64,000 nucleotides of DNA from Lagopus muta (lineage: Eukaryota; Chordata; Aves; Galliformes; Phasianidae), in NCBI RefSeq assembly GCF_023343835.1, contig NC_064442.1:17346501-17410500 (forward strand). The letters run 5' to 3'. The notes below the pieces were generated by a model. The model ran no database searches. It was not told the DNA's origin and saw only the letters and a program-made list of their open reading frames with translations. Shown piece after piece: positions 37,699-48,890 of the stretch (positions are counted from its first letter, which is position 1; every line of letters begins with the position of its first letter). The position numbers and the translations under genes were made by a program.

Positions 37699-39028
37699 GC
37701 CACCATTCCATTGCTAAAACAACCTTTTAAAGCCTCCACTGATTGAAATGTTGGTCAGCAAAATGGCAGAATAAAGCCCTGGGGACCCAGGCAGCTTTCT
37801 GTTCTCTGCCACAGGCAGCACATAGCATCAGAGAGGAAGAACAACTTGCATAGCATGGTTTTGTGGAAAGGTGTGAGTTTAAAGCAAGATAATTACTATA
37901 TAGAAACAGTGCAGTCTGGTAGCTTATCTCCAGTCTTTCTCATTTTGAACTCCTAGAAGAAAAGGATCTCATCTGGAATGGCTACACAGCTTTGTAAAGC
38001 CCCTACTAGAATACAGCAGCACAGCCAAAAAATAGGAGCTCCAGAACACACGTTGCTCCTTAACACAGCAAAAAATCAGATGCTTTAGTGCCAAAGTACA
38101 TCACAGCATGTATGTACAGAAATATTTTAATCCTTGTATGCACTGTATCAAAAATTCAATACAGCTAGCCCAAGAAACTCACAGTACAATTGCAGCACCT
38201 CTACATTATACGAGTAGTGCATGGGGCACGAGTAGTGTAGCGTGTAACTGCATTTTTGCACTGCATACTGTCTTCCAGCAGGACAGGAGGAATCAGCAAT
38301 AGGCTGCATCTTCTCACATCTTCTTTTTTAACCAAAAAGTATCCACTTTAACCTACCTGAATCAGGCCAACTAACAGCAAGCACCCCAGAGTCAGGATTT
38401 GCCAGGGTCAAAGCCAGCCCTCTATCACATCATTTATCTGAACAAGCACTCAGCTCACAGCACACTTCTGCCTCAACACACAAATGCTTTTTCCACACAG
38501 AAACACTTTTTCTAGCTGTCAGAAGTAATATGATTTTTGAAAGCTGTTCCATCTCCAACGAGAGCATTACGATCAGCTGTTCTAACAGAAATCCCCATCT
38601 TCTCTAGCAGCTCCAGCTCCTGCAAAGCAACCAAACCATCCAGAGTTTCTACCGACCCCACCTGCCAAAGGAAACATACACACACTTCTAAATGGGAACA
38701 GTAGAAAATGAAGTATTATTTAGTAACAATGAAGCTCAAGTGGGTGAAAAATATTCTTGCTCTTCTTGGAGTGCCAGTTCCCAAATGCCCTTATTAGTTA
38801 GCTTCCTTACCCAAGCAGTATTTACCTGGTTGGTTTTATTCCCACAGATTTTTATCTTCAAATATCTGTTATGTAGATTCCAGCAAGTTACAGATGATCT
38901 ACAGTAACACTTCAAAGGCTCATACTTGAGTAAAAAATACTTGATGTAAAAATTACATCACGAGTATGTTATTCTGAATTTCCCAGAGCAGTATTTCCTA
39001 CACTTTTACTGACCTCAAAATTACACAT

Positions 39029-39077
39029 GCACACTGGTTTGTTTTTGCACACTGGTTTGTTTTTGCACACTGGTTTG
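39029..39077 (+). repeat. 18-bp tandem repeat, 2.7 copies
   Basis: The unit GCACACTGGTTTGTTTTT occurs at 39029-39046 and 39047-39064, with a partial third copy at 39065-39077. The copies are identical over their shared length, implying a recent duplication. There is no spacer structure, so it is not CRISPR-like. Confidence 0.95.
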
Positions 39078-40234
39078 ACAAAACTTCCCATGTAAAATCT
39101 TACAATGTGGACCTATTGGGCACTTCCTAGCACAAAGTAATGGGCTGCATATGCTAACCCTTTTGTGCCATATGCAAGCAGTGAATAAACACACCAGATA
39201 CACTTAAACAGAGGAGCACACAGGCACACAGCAGGGCACTCAATGTGTCACCTTCCTGGCTTGCACTGATCAGAATGCATGTCTGCAAAGTGGCTTGGAG
39301 CGTTCTGCCATACAAGTTTTCAGGTGGTTTAAATGCTACATTTCATCAGCTAGCTCCTTTATTCAGTCTCCAACAACCCTCATCTGGATCTTTTACACTG
39401 AGACTTCATGTGGTATTTTGCAATGCAGTTTGTGGCTCCAAGCATACAAAACCTCAATGTTTTCTACTTTTTCTGATGCTAAGTTACTGTACACAGCACT
39501 AGAAGTCATTAAATACGTATTATCTTTTAAGTTCTGTGATTTTAACTTAAAACATAATGTAAACTGCAGACGTCAGAGCCTTTCCATCTGTACAGAAACA
39601 CTTGGTGCTGCTTCCGCTTCTGAAGGCAGAGCTGGAATCAGGTAGGAACTGCTGAGGCACAACTGCTGAGGTGCTCCCAAGGGACAGCTACAGTTTCATT
39701 GCTTAATCACTGCATCTTTCCATTTTGTTAATCATGTAGCTGAATAAGAATGATCTGATAGTACTTGTGCATTCATTGTAATGAGTCCCTGGAAAGAAAT
39801 GTCAGGAGTCAAGCATGCCCAGATCTCCTGAACGAGCGGAAGAAACTTCTGCACAAAGAATAAAAGCATCTTCAGTCTACATACACCAACGCTTTCCTTC
39901 TGATCCCGAATCCCTGTTCTGTTCCTAAGGAAGAAATGAAAAACTTTCGCAGCAAGTTGCTCAACAGAGTACAACGAGCAGTGCCTGAGCTAACAGACCT
40001 CCCAGCCCAGCTTCCCTTCCAGGCCATCGCATATCCATCTCCTTTCTTCCAGCTGCTCCAAGCCTTGCGTAACAATGCCATTTCCTGAATTCAGACCTCT
40101 ACAAATAAACCTTGAGGCTGACTAATACTTTCTTCCCTTCAGCAAGGCATCCTTATAAAACTGAGGTCTTCACGTTAACCCCAGTGAAAAACACCCAATG
40201 AGAGAGATCTCATCAAGAGAACAAGATAGTGTTT

Positions 40235-40410
40235 TCATAGAACCATCATAGAATCACAGAACCATGGAATGGCCTGGGTCGCAAAGGCCCACAGTGCTCA
40301 TCCAGTTCCAATCCCCTGCTATGTGCAGGTCACCAACCAGCAGACCAGGCTGCCCAGAGCCACATCCAGCCTGGCCTCGAATGCCTGCAGGGATGGGGCA
40401 TCCACAATGG
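40235..40410 (-). mobile_element. CR1 LINE, 3' end fragment
   Basis: The tail repeat is expanded (TCATAGAACCATCATAGAAT then CACAGAACCATGGAATGGCC), followed by the antisense 3' UTR and the ORF2 end (CCAGGCTGCCCAGAGCCACA). It terminates at GGGATGGGGCATCCACAATG. It is truncated like the other copies. Confidence 0.93.
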
Positions 40411-43400
40411 TTTTGCACACCACAGCTGTATAAGGTTAATTTTGCAGAGAACAGTAAGGACTTGAACAAGGAACAAAAGGATACAATCTTTAATGTCCCT
40501 ATCTGTTTCAGTAGCAACTTTTTATGAGCACACAGCAAAATGCATATTAGTCTGTCCCCAAAACATCCTGCTTAGTCACTGGAGCAAGTGCTCAGTGCAC
40601 ACACAGTCTGAATTATTTAGTGCAGCAAAAGAATGCTGGGACCTCAGTAGCCCACGGCAAGATGAAATGCCAATTAGCACAGACAGAAGAGCCAAAAGCA
40701 CACTGTGCCAATCCAGCCAAAGCAGCACTTCCATAAGGAATGAGGGACAGAAGGCAAAGCAACGTGAGAACACTTCTTTAAGGTGTAGATTTGCCACCTA
40801 CGTAAGAAGCTTGAAACCAGTCCTTTTGGTGGAAGGGAGCATCCCTCTGAGTCTTCACCTCTTGTGGGGAAAAGTAGCTCAGGAAATGAATGCTTCCTAA
40901 TGAATCATTTTGGTCACAGAACCAACATTTAGCACTGCAAAAGCTTCTGTCCACCTTTTCCAAATACAAACAGACAGACTTGTATCCCCACCCAATTCTT
41001 ATCTTTCCAACCCAACATTTAACATTTCCCAGTGGCCTAAGCACCTCCATTTCCCCACAAGTCCATAAACAAAACTCTACATCATGAAAGTTTTACCTAA
41101 GTAGACACCAGATCCATTTCTGTGTCATCTATTGGATAACTGGTCTGATTTTATGGAAGATTATTTACATTTGTGTGTGGATATCAAACACAATCAGTTA
41201 TGCTGTTGGTCTAAGCACACATTCCTGTGAGCGCTGCTCTAAGCTAAGGAAGATGGGTATGCTTTGAATCATCCCAGCTTATTTACCATGTAATGCACCT
41301 GAAGAACATTTGTTCCATTCACAGACCACATACCCGACAGCAGGTTGTCCCTTGTACACACATTAAGAAGTTGTCTCTCCTTTCCTTTCTTTCCCTGGTA
41401 CCCCTGATCTGTTTAACTAGAACGACTGGAGTGTGAGTTTGCAATGAGTCAAGAGGAAAACAAATTCACCAAGTCCATCTCTGCTCAGCTGGACTGGCGT
41501 GCAAATGGAAAACAGCTGGATGTAAATTGGACAACCCCTTCTTATTGCACACATGTACAACAACCCAGGAAGGAAACAAGAAAAATGCAAAGTTACCAAC
41601 ACACTGTTGTTGCAGTGCATTGCATCAAGACATATTTGTCATCCGAGCCTAATTTGCTTGGTTAACATGATATTGGGCATATCAAAATAAAGCACCTTGG
41701 CAAGGTTATTTAGCTGTTTCACAGACAAAACCTGTGAGAATCTGAGGGTAAGCAGACAGGCTTTTATTCTGATTCTCCTTGCTAATGCAAAACCTGAGAG
41801 ACGATCCATCCACTGCAACAAGTCACTACTTCCCTTGTGGAAAAGGAACCTCTCCAAATACCACAAAGGTGATTAAAATCTGAAAGACAGGGCAGCTAGG
41901 AGAGAGACAGCTTTTGCAGACAGATGACAACCAGTTTATTTGACAAGATTTGGGTTTCTTTTGTACAGTGGATAAATAGAAAAGAGCAAAAAAGGTACAG
42001 CACCAAGTGTTTTGCCAACGCTTCGCCCTACTGCTGCACAAAGTTCCCAACATTCTGAATAGCACAGATCACTGTTTCAATCCTCCAAAACCCACACCAA
42101 AACGAGTTTCCCAAAGCTGGGGCACCACCTGCAATACACACAGATAACAAACTCTGCCTGTGTTTTTTTCCAGCATTAAAAAGCAGATGTTTTTCCTCGC
42201 ATTAACACCGTGTGGATGAGAAATGATCAATGCAACCTCTGTGCAAAGAAGGGAGAGAACATAACGCCTCCCTAAAGGCACAGCCTCAAGGCAGGAGTAT
42301 CAGCTCAATTTCTTTCCCAAAATGCTGCAGAGAAAGACGAGAACAACCCAGCTTCCAGTTGTCGTGCTCCTCATCTGCCTCGTCTACACATGGCTTCCCT
42401 CCAGGCTCCTCTGATGTGCTCTCACAGCACAGCCCTCTGCTGTCCTTCCGACACGCAGCTGCAATCTGTGTGGTCTGCTTGGGCGAGTGCAGGGGAAGCT
42501 TGTTGGGTTTCAAATTATTTTTTCTTTACAAGCCAGGATAGCAAAAGAAGGTCATTTCTCTTAAAGAGCCCACAGGAATCTCATAGCATTTCAAATATTT
42601 GCATTTGCGTGTGAAGATGGACATTTGTGCGGGATGTGGTGGGGAAGCTTGGGGTTGTATATTGGTTTATTTTGGGCAAGGGAAGATTGCTCGCTTCCTA
42701 CCGGTGTTTTTGCTAGACTATTTTGCAAAACTGCCTACAGGATTGATTGCCTGCTACAATTTGAAAAGATTTAACTTGTGGAGTTCGTGGAGCAGAAATA
42801 AGTCGTGACTTTAATTAGTCAACAGTAAAAATTACCTAAGGGGGAAACAAATCCGAGTCATCTGGAGGTGGGAGGAAAAACAAATGAGTACCAGTGAAAT
42901 ATTTCAATGGAAGAGAGGCAAATAGACTGCATTCAAGTACATTGGGAATGAGGGGGAAAACAGGAAGAGGTGTAAATAAGGGGCAGAGGAATGAACAGAA
43001 TGAAGAGCGATTGGGAAACAGTGCTGAGGCAAAGTGGGCCATCTCAGGGAGATCTGATCTTGCATGCTACGAATTCTTAGCACAGGACAGACAACAGCAG
43101 CACACAGCTTCACATTCAAAGCACGCCGTTTCACTGAGCATCACTGCTGGAAATAACTCTGCTTTAACCACATCCTACTTTTGTCACAAAAGCCACAGTA
43201 AGCCTACAAATGTTTAGTTGTCCTTTTAAACAACAGATTACTGACTTCATGTCTCCAACGTTTTGCTGACCTGCATAAAAGCAGAGACACACCAGCACAG
43301 CCCAACAGGTAAATAATGCTTTCTTTCGTGACACACTTAATTAGACTGCTGCTGTCTCTCCACCCAACCCTCCAAATGCTCTGCAGGTTTGCTCCCCAGG

Positions 43401-45120
43401 GTCTGATGACAGGATGAGCAGTGAAACCAGCCCTTACAGCCCCACACCCCAAGCACACAACATTCAATGTCTGCTCTCCTCTGTAGCCCCATGAATTCAT
43501 TTCTGCACAAATGAGGGGGCAAGGAATCGTGTGACCCTGATGAGAACATAGAGCTGATGGCTCAGGAGACAAAGGCAACATACTGCTTACCTTTCTCACC
43601 GCCTCTTGGCCACCTCGGTGATGCTGACAGTCCTCTGCATGGTTAAGTTCACTAGGGCAAGCAGTCACTCAGCTAACAAAGCACCACCAACACATTCCCA
43701 GCTTTCCTGAGGTCCATTTCTTGACAGCTGTATGTATGCTGTGTCCCTCCTTTGTGCTGGTATCGATGCTTGTGAGCAGGACTCCTCAACAAGCCAGTCA
43801 GGACTGCACACTTACTGCCAAAATCTTTGTCCTTCCCTGGGTTTAATTCTTGCTGCTCAAGCACACTGAGTTTAGAGGAGGGCCCACAGGTGCTGGTGAG
43901 AAGGGAAGCAGCAGAAGCACACAGCTGGAGAGAGGAGGGAAGATGGAAGGATGAAGGAGGCTTCTATTTTGGGATTAATTTAGGTGCTGTCTCATGACAC
44001 AGCTGAGAAGAGGAAAGGAAATAGGATCTATGAAGAGAAAAGTACTCCTGCAGGGTAATTAAGACCTAGGAGTAAACATGCCAAATGGTGTTTGCCACAC
44101 GACAACAAACAAATGTGAATCAGAACATGAATCAGTGCTTGAGCAGAGGAAGGAATGTTTTTTCTGCTATTCAGGAAGCACTTCAATTGTTTGGAAAAGG
44201 TGTGAGTCATTAACTCCAGCATGTACAAGTGAGACATCCAAAGCTATAAATACCTGACATACTTGAAGGGCTCTTTGGAATGGAACAATGGAAATCTATA
44301 TGTACTTTTTCAAAACTGTAGAAGCATGAAGCCACAAATCGCTTCACAGGCTTTGATTTGTTGTGTGTAGGCTCTTCTGAATTGCATTACCCGAGCAGGA
44401 AGAGCTATAACCTTGAAAGGTCCAGTTTTTTTGCTTCTGACATTTAGGATAGCTAAACAGCTATTTAGGGGATAGAAGTTGTGAGACACAAAGGCATGTT
44501 GGCAGTATGCTAATTCAATGCAACACTTTCCATCTCACAATCTGTAGCTTAGCACAGCCATCAAGGAAAATTACCTTTCTGATGGCAACCATGAATCCCA
44601 CGTGCAGCAATGTGTCATGAATTAAAAAAGTCCTCCTCCGCATTGATTTCATACCTGCTTGCTGGAGCTCAGCACCAAGGCACTAAGGAAGCTTCACTGC
44701 AATCTCACAACATCCATTTTTATGACAACTACAGGATTATTTGGGCTATAATATACTCAAGCTTTTCTTGATCTGTTTGTAACTCCTACTAGATTTTATT
44801 CCTTTTTAATGCTGGTAAAACGTTGGTCTGACTTTAACATCAGTTGTTTTCATTCCCAGCTTAAAGCCACAGCCATACCACACAGTATCAGTGCATTATG
44901 GTTATCACAACCTGCAAAGGACTTGGTTGCAGGCCCACATGCAGCCAGTCTGGCTGCTTAGAGCCAAATACATCATAAAGTATAGACCTAACTCCTTCAG
45001 ATATTCAGCTTTAACATTTTCCTCTAAGAAAGTCATCTAGTTCAGATTCTATAGGACTCCTATGCAATCTTTCTAGAAAAAAATATGTTCTCTCCACATA
45101 GTTTTTCAAATTAATTGGGT
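40411..45120. other. Non-coding interval, no gene recognised
   Basis: No gene is assigned. A charged minus-strand frame at 42286-42513 (75 codons, ending TGA) lacks a convincing acceptor. A 52-nt minus-strand segment at 43600-43651 has a plausible acceptor (TGCTTGCCCTAG) and donor (GTGAGA) but no recognisable peptide. Both are treated as unproven. No transposon is recognised. Confidence 0.5.
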
Positions 45121-45301
45121 GGTCAGCAGGGACAGGGAGGTGATTGTCCCTCTCTACTCTGCCCTTGTGAGGCCCCATCTGCAGTGCTGTGTCCAGGTCT
45201 GGAGCCCCCAGTACAAGAAAGGCAGAGAGCTGTTGGAGAGGGTCAGAGGAGCCACAAAGATGATCAGGGGACTGAGCACCTCCCCTATGAAGACAGGCTG
45301 A
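45121..45301 (+). pseudogene. Remnant of CR1 ORF2 (C-terminal part)
   Basis: One frame reads [20 protein letters not shown] then [20 protein letters not shown], the conserved C-terminal part of the CR1 reverse-transcriptase protein. Later parts of the protein appear in other frames (for example 45412-45630), so the copy is frameshifted. Endonuclease and catalytic domains are missing through 5' truncation. Confidence 0.88.
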
Positions 45302-45667
45302 GGAGCTGGGCTTGTTCAGCCTGGAGAAAAGAAGGCTGCAGGTGACCACAGGAGGGGAGTCAACTCTTTGGAAGGGTAGATAACAGCAGGACAAGGAGAA
45401 ATAGTTTTAAGTTGAGGGAGGGAAGATTTAGGTTGGCTGTCAGGGAGAAGTTCTTTACTACGAGAGTGGGAGGTGCTGGAACAGCTGCCCAGAGAGGCTG
45501 TGATGCCCCGTCCATCCCTGGAGGTGTTCAAGGCCAGGTTGGATGGGGCCATGAGCATCCCGGACTGGTATTAAATGGGGAGGTTGGCAGCCCTGCATGT
45601 GGCAGGGGGTTGGAGATTCGTGGTCCTTGAGGTCCCTTCCAAACCGGGTCATTCTGTGATTCTGTAA
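45121..45667 (+). mobile_element. CR1 LINE, 5'-truncated copy (young CR1-F-like)
   Basis: It runs from the ORF2 C-terminus (GGACAGGGAGGTGATTGTCC) through GGAGGTGCTGGAACAGCTGC to a 3' UTR ending GTCATTCTGTGATTCTGTAA. Part of it (about 45430-45551) is nearly identical to the inverted copy at 53612-53732, which suggests a relatively young subfamily. Confidence 0.95.
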
Positions 45668-47194
45668 TCGCTGTGATGACTTCTATCTTGTATTAGGACT
45701 GCAAAGAACTACATATGATGATGCCACAGGCATCTTGCAGAGAGGGATAAATAACATCTCACCAGACTGATGTTGCTTTTAAAACACCGTAGTCAGCACA
45801 CACAACTTCATTAGCCAGGAAAGCAGTAGAATACAAGGAAATATCCCTTCCTTTGCTAACAAGTTGCATTAAATGCTGTCACCGCTGATGGCAGGCTGTG
45901 AGCTGCTGCACGCTGCCCTACAGTGTTCTCAGAAACTGAGCAGCTCTCTACATGCCTGATACAGAACCAAAGCTGCTTTAAAAGCCTAGCAACCTGAAAA
46001 AAAAATATTCAGACGTATTGCTTCAGAGCAAATAAATCAAGCCACACTACAAAGCTCATCACTGAAAGTTTCTGCATGCCTGAGCTGCTCAGACTGCTCT
46101 GTGATAACAGAACACACTGCAACTACAGCTGGGTTATCCAGTAATATCTGTACACAGTCGCCAGGCTAAAGCTAACAATTTGTTCAAGTAAAAAATGCTT
46201 GGAGAGCATTTAACTGGCATGATCTCTGTCATTTATACATCTGATCCCACTCACCACCCCTGGAAGCAGAAGCAAACTGCTGCTGTGCTGAGAACTGATA
46301 CAGTTGTCTTTGTGAAGCATCTGAAGGACAGTGAGGCTTAAATAACTGCTGCAAAGTCACACGCTGAACCTGTGGCACATCTCACACAGCAGCTCTCTAC
46401 GTGGCAGCAATAAGAAGAGTGTTAAGTTTGCTTCACTTGCAAGCAATCCAGGGTAACAGCAGAGCTCCTCGCACTGGAATCACAAATCACTTAACACTGT
46501 GCAATTTAGAAAGAAGTGAGAGGACATGGGATTTCCTCAGCAGGGCCCCATCAGGCTGCTGGGCCACTGAGCCATCTCCTGTCATCTCCCAGAGCACACA
46601 GAGTCTTGAGCTAAAATGCATGAACTGCAGAAGTTAAATAGGCAACAACACACATAAACAAAGCAACTCAGCCATACGTCTATGAGAAACGCCCCTGAAG
46701 AAGCCTCATTCCAATGATGTCCCCTTAACTCCAGGAATGCTCAGAACAACTCCAGATACCTATCACAGTGCATCCCACCTGCCTCCCTCCGTGGGGCTGA
46801 ATTCAGCAAGGCATCTGCCAACTTCTACAGACAGAAGAGAATCTGTTTACCAGCTCAGAAGCATGAATGAGACACACATCCAACTCAAGTAAACGCATTT
46901 GGCAAATGCTGCAGGTTTCCCTGCCACCTCTTGTATTTTATTAAGTCAGCTTCACATTTTCTTACAATTAAGAAATGGCCTACCTTACTCCAACACGTCT
47001 CCACATCTCCAAGCACATTTTCCTGTTTTTCAAGTATTTTTGAAAGATCCCTTCAACCAGAACAAGTTTAATCCTTACGCAGTGCATGCTTGTTAATCCA
47101 GTCTGTTGTTTCACAAGAAAATACTGAAGTCTTTGAAGCTCACCGGACAAATCATTCCAAACCAGTATTATGTTATAATCACAAATGTTAAAGA
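45668..47194. other. Non-coding interval, no gene recognised
   Basis: No gene or repeat family is recognised. The plus strand is C-rich (18 C, 11 G in 46681-46740). Open frames are short and not protein-like. Confidence 0.55.
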
Positions 47195-47280
47195 AATCAC
47201 AGAATGGCCAGGGTTGGAAGGGACCTCAAGGATCATGAATCTCCAACCCCCCTGCCACATGCAGGGCCACCAAACTCCAC
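47195..47280 (-). mobile_element. CR1 LINE tail fragment
   Basis: AATCACAGAATGGCCAGGGT then TGGAAGGGACCTCAAGGATC and CCTGCCACATGCAGGGCCAC is the antisense of a CR1-F-type 3' UTR. It matches the corresponding part of the copy at 61842 closely. It ends after about 85 bp. Confidence 0.92.
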
Positions 47281-48030
47281 AGGTGGATAAAAACAGTAAA
47301 TTAAAACTTACGTAGATCAAGAACATGTCTACTGAATCTCAATGCATGAGCATTCCACTGGAGAGAAAATAAATTTGAAATTAATTCCACATTTATGTAC
47401 TTGATTTTGCTACCAATGGTGCTTTAACTGGCTTCAGTGTATTTGAGATACAGGTGCCACCACCTCCAGGGCCCATGTTCCAACATCCAACCATCTTCAC
47501 AGCCAAGAATTTCCCCTTCACAGCTCATAAAAACTTCTTGTTTGCAGTGTGTTCTTCTCATCCTCTCACTCCTGAGATGTTACACTTCACCTTCTCCACA
47601 GCCCCTCAAAAGAACAGCTGTGACATCTCCCCCCTCCCCTTCCCAAGCCTCCCGAAGCATCTCATGGACACCACGTGCCCTCAGACACTTTGCTAGGCAG
47701 CCTGTGCTGAGCTCTGGCAGCTCCCACCCTGCTGAGAACCTGCTGGATTGCAGGTGTGCCCACGATCCCACAGCCAAGTGCCAAACAGGAGGCCAAACAT
47801 GCTGTTAAACTGCTGGCTCCCTACTGCTACCAGAGAACAGCCATAAATGCAGTCTCCTCGAGCGTAGCTGTACTGAAGATGGTTATTCAGAGCAATTTAT
47901 AGCTCTGTGGTTGAAGTACTAGAAACACAAACTGTAGGGCCAGTCAGCCATGCCTTTCAAACCTAGCTTTGCACCCTAGAGGTGGCTGGGTATACACTGT
48001 GGGTACTACCACAAGACTCTATCCAATATT
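47281..48030. other. Non-coding interval between CR1 copies
   Basis: No gene is recognised. C-rich frames at 47437-47808 have no family resemblance or splice flanks. Confidence 0.55.
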
Positions 48031-48232
48031 TTTCACTCAGAGGGTGGTGAGGCACTGGAACAGGTTGCCCAAGGAGGCTGTGGATGCCCCATCCCTGCAG
48101 GCATTCAAGGCCAGGCTGGATGTGGCTCTGGGCAGCCTGGGCTGCTGGTTGGTGATCTGCACACAGCAGGGGGTTGGAACTAGATGAGCATTGTGGTCCT
48201 TTTCAACCCAGGCCATTGTATGATACTGTGAT
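48031..48232 (+). mobile_element. CR1 LINE, 3' end fragment
   Basis: The frame here encodes [20 protein letters not shown], the extreme C-terminus of CR1 ORF2. A 3' UTR (GGTTGGAACTAGATGAGCAT) and a decayed tail repeat (CCATTGTATGATACTGTGAT) follow. It is truncated just upstream of this segment. Confidence 0.94.
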
Positions 48233-48689
48233 CTAGCTCAGCCCAGACAGCTGCAGTTTCCATATAAACAAATCCAGACAATCATTCCATAGGTTCTGAT
48301 GTACTTTATATATCCCAGTTATGCTCCCATTTGCGTGGCACTGCTCTTGGCAGCACTGACACTGCTGTCCGGGCTGGCAGCACGGAAGCAAGTGCCTGGG
48401 ACAGCCCAAAGCAAGAGGCAGCAATGTACCTGGCAGCTGGGTGTGTGCAGGACGGGCACGGTGCTGAGCGGTGGTGGCACAGCCGGCTGCTCTTTGCTCA
48501 GTGCTGCAGCTCCTGCCTTCAAGAAGCGGGTTCATAGATTTTCCCAGTGCACCCACGATGCGTGTTGTCTCACATCGCAGTCACCTGAAGAACGGGAAGC
48601 ACACAGCATTCAGGAGCTGGCGGAATGCACTGTGCAAGAAGTGAAAACGTGCTCATGTCAAGTTGAGCATTTAACTGAGCTGCTGTGTT
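48233..48689. other. Spacer between two same-strand CR1 copies
   Basis: No gene is recognised. Frames on both strands (for example 48299-48691 plus and 48233-48556 minus) are open by chance and match no family. Confidence 0.5.
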
Positions 48690-48890
48690 AAGGTTGGACA
48701 TCAGGAAAGACTTCTCTGAAACAGCAGTGATGCACTGGCATGGGCTGCACAGAGCAGTGGTGGGGTCACCACCCCAGGAGGTGCTCAGGAACCACAGGGA
48801 CGTGGCACGGAGGGACATGGTCAGTGCACACACAGTGCTGGTGGGTTGGATGAGATGATCTTGAAGGTTTTACCAACCTCAATGGCTCCA
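48690..48890 (+). mobile_element. CR1 LINE, 3' end fragment (different subfamily)
   Basis: It begins AAGGTTGGACATCAGGAAAG, passes GGGGTCACCACCCCAGGAGG, and ends in GGGTTGGATGAGATGATCTT and AACCTCAATGGCTCCAT. The body resembles the copy at 8005 and the antisense copy at 26269 more than the CR1-F-like copies. The tail repeat is decayed. Confidence 0.9.

Larger units (their letters stand above)
29814..40234. other. Long non-coding interval, no gene recognised
   Basis: Over 10 kb without a recognisable gene. About 30600-32110 is AT-rich with dense homeodomain-, FOX- and POU-like motifs and looks like a cluster of conserved non-coding elements (inference). About 36600-37090 is an unusual C-rich block that may be a degraded retroelement. 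Simple repeats at 36784, 37488, 37650 and 39029 are listed separately. Plus-strand C exceeds G strongly in places (20 C to 5 G in 38461-38520). Confidence 0.5.

Noticed and set aside
39029..39077. Regularly repeated units considered as a CRISPR array
   Set aside because: The copies are directly adjacent with no spacers, and the organism is a vertebrate.
42286..42513. 75-codon charged minus-strand frame ending in TGA
   Set aside because: The sequence upstream of the frame is A-rich with no pyrimidine tract, and no ATG start is present. The peptide resembles no known domain.
43600..43651. 52-nt minus-strand exon-like segment
   Set aside because: Acceptor and donor are plausible, but the piece is too short and unrecognisable to separate from chance.
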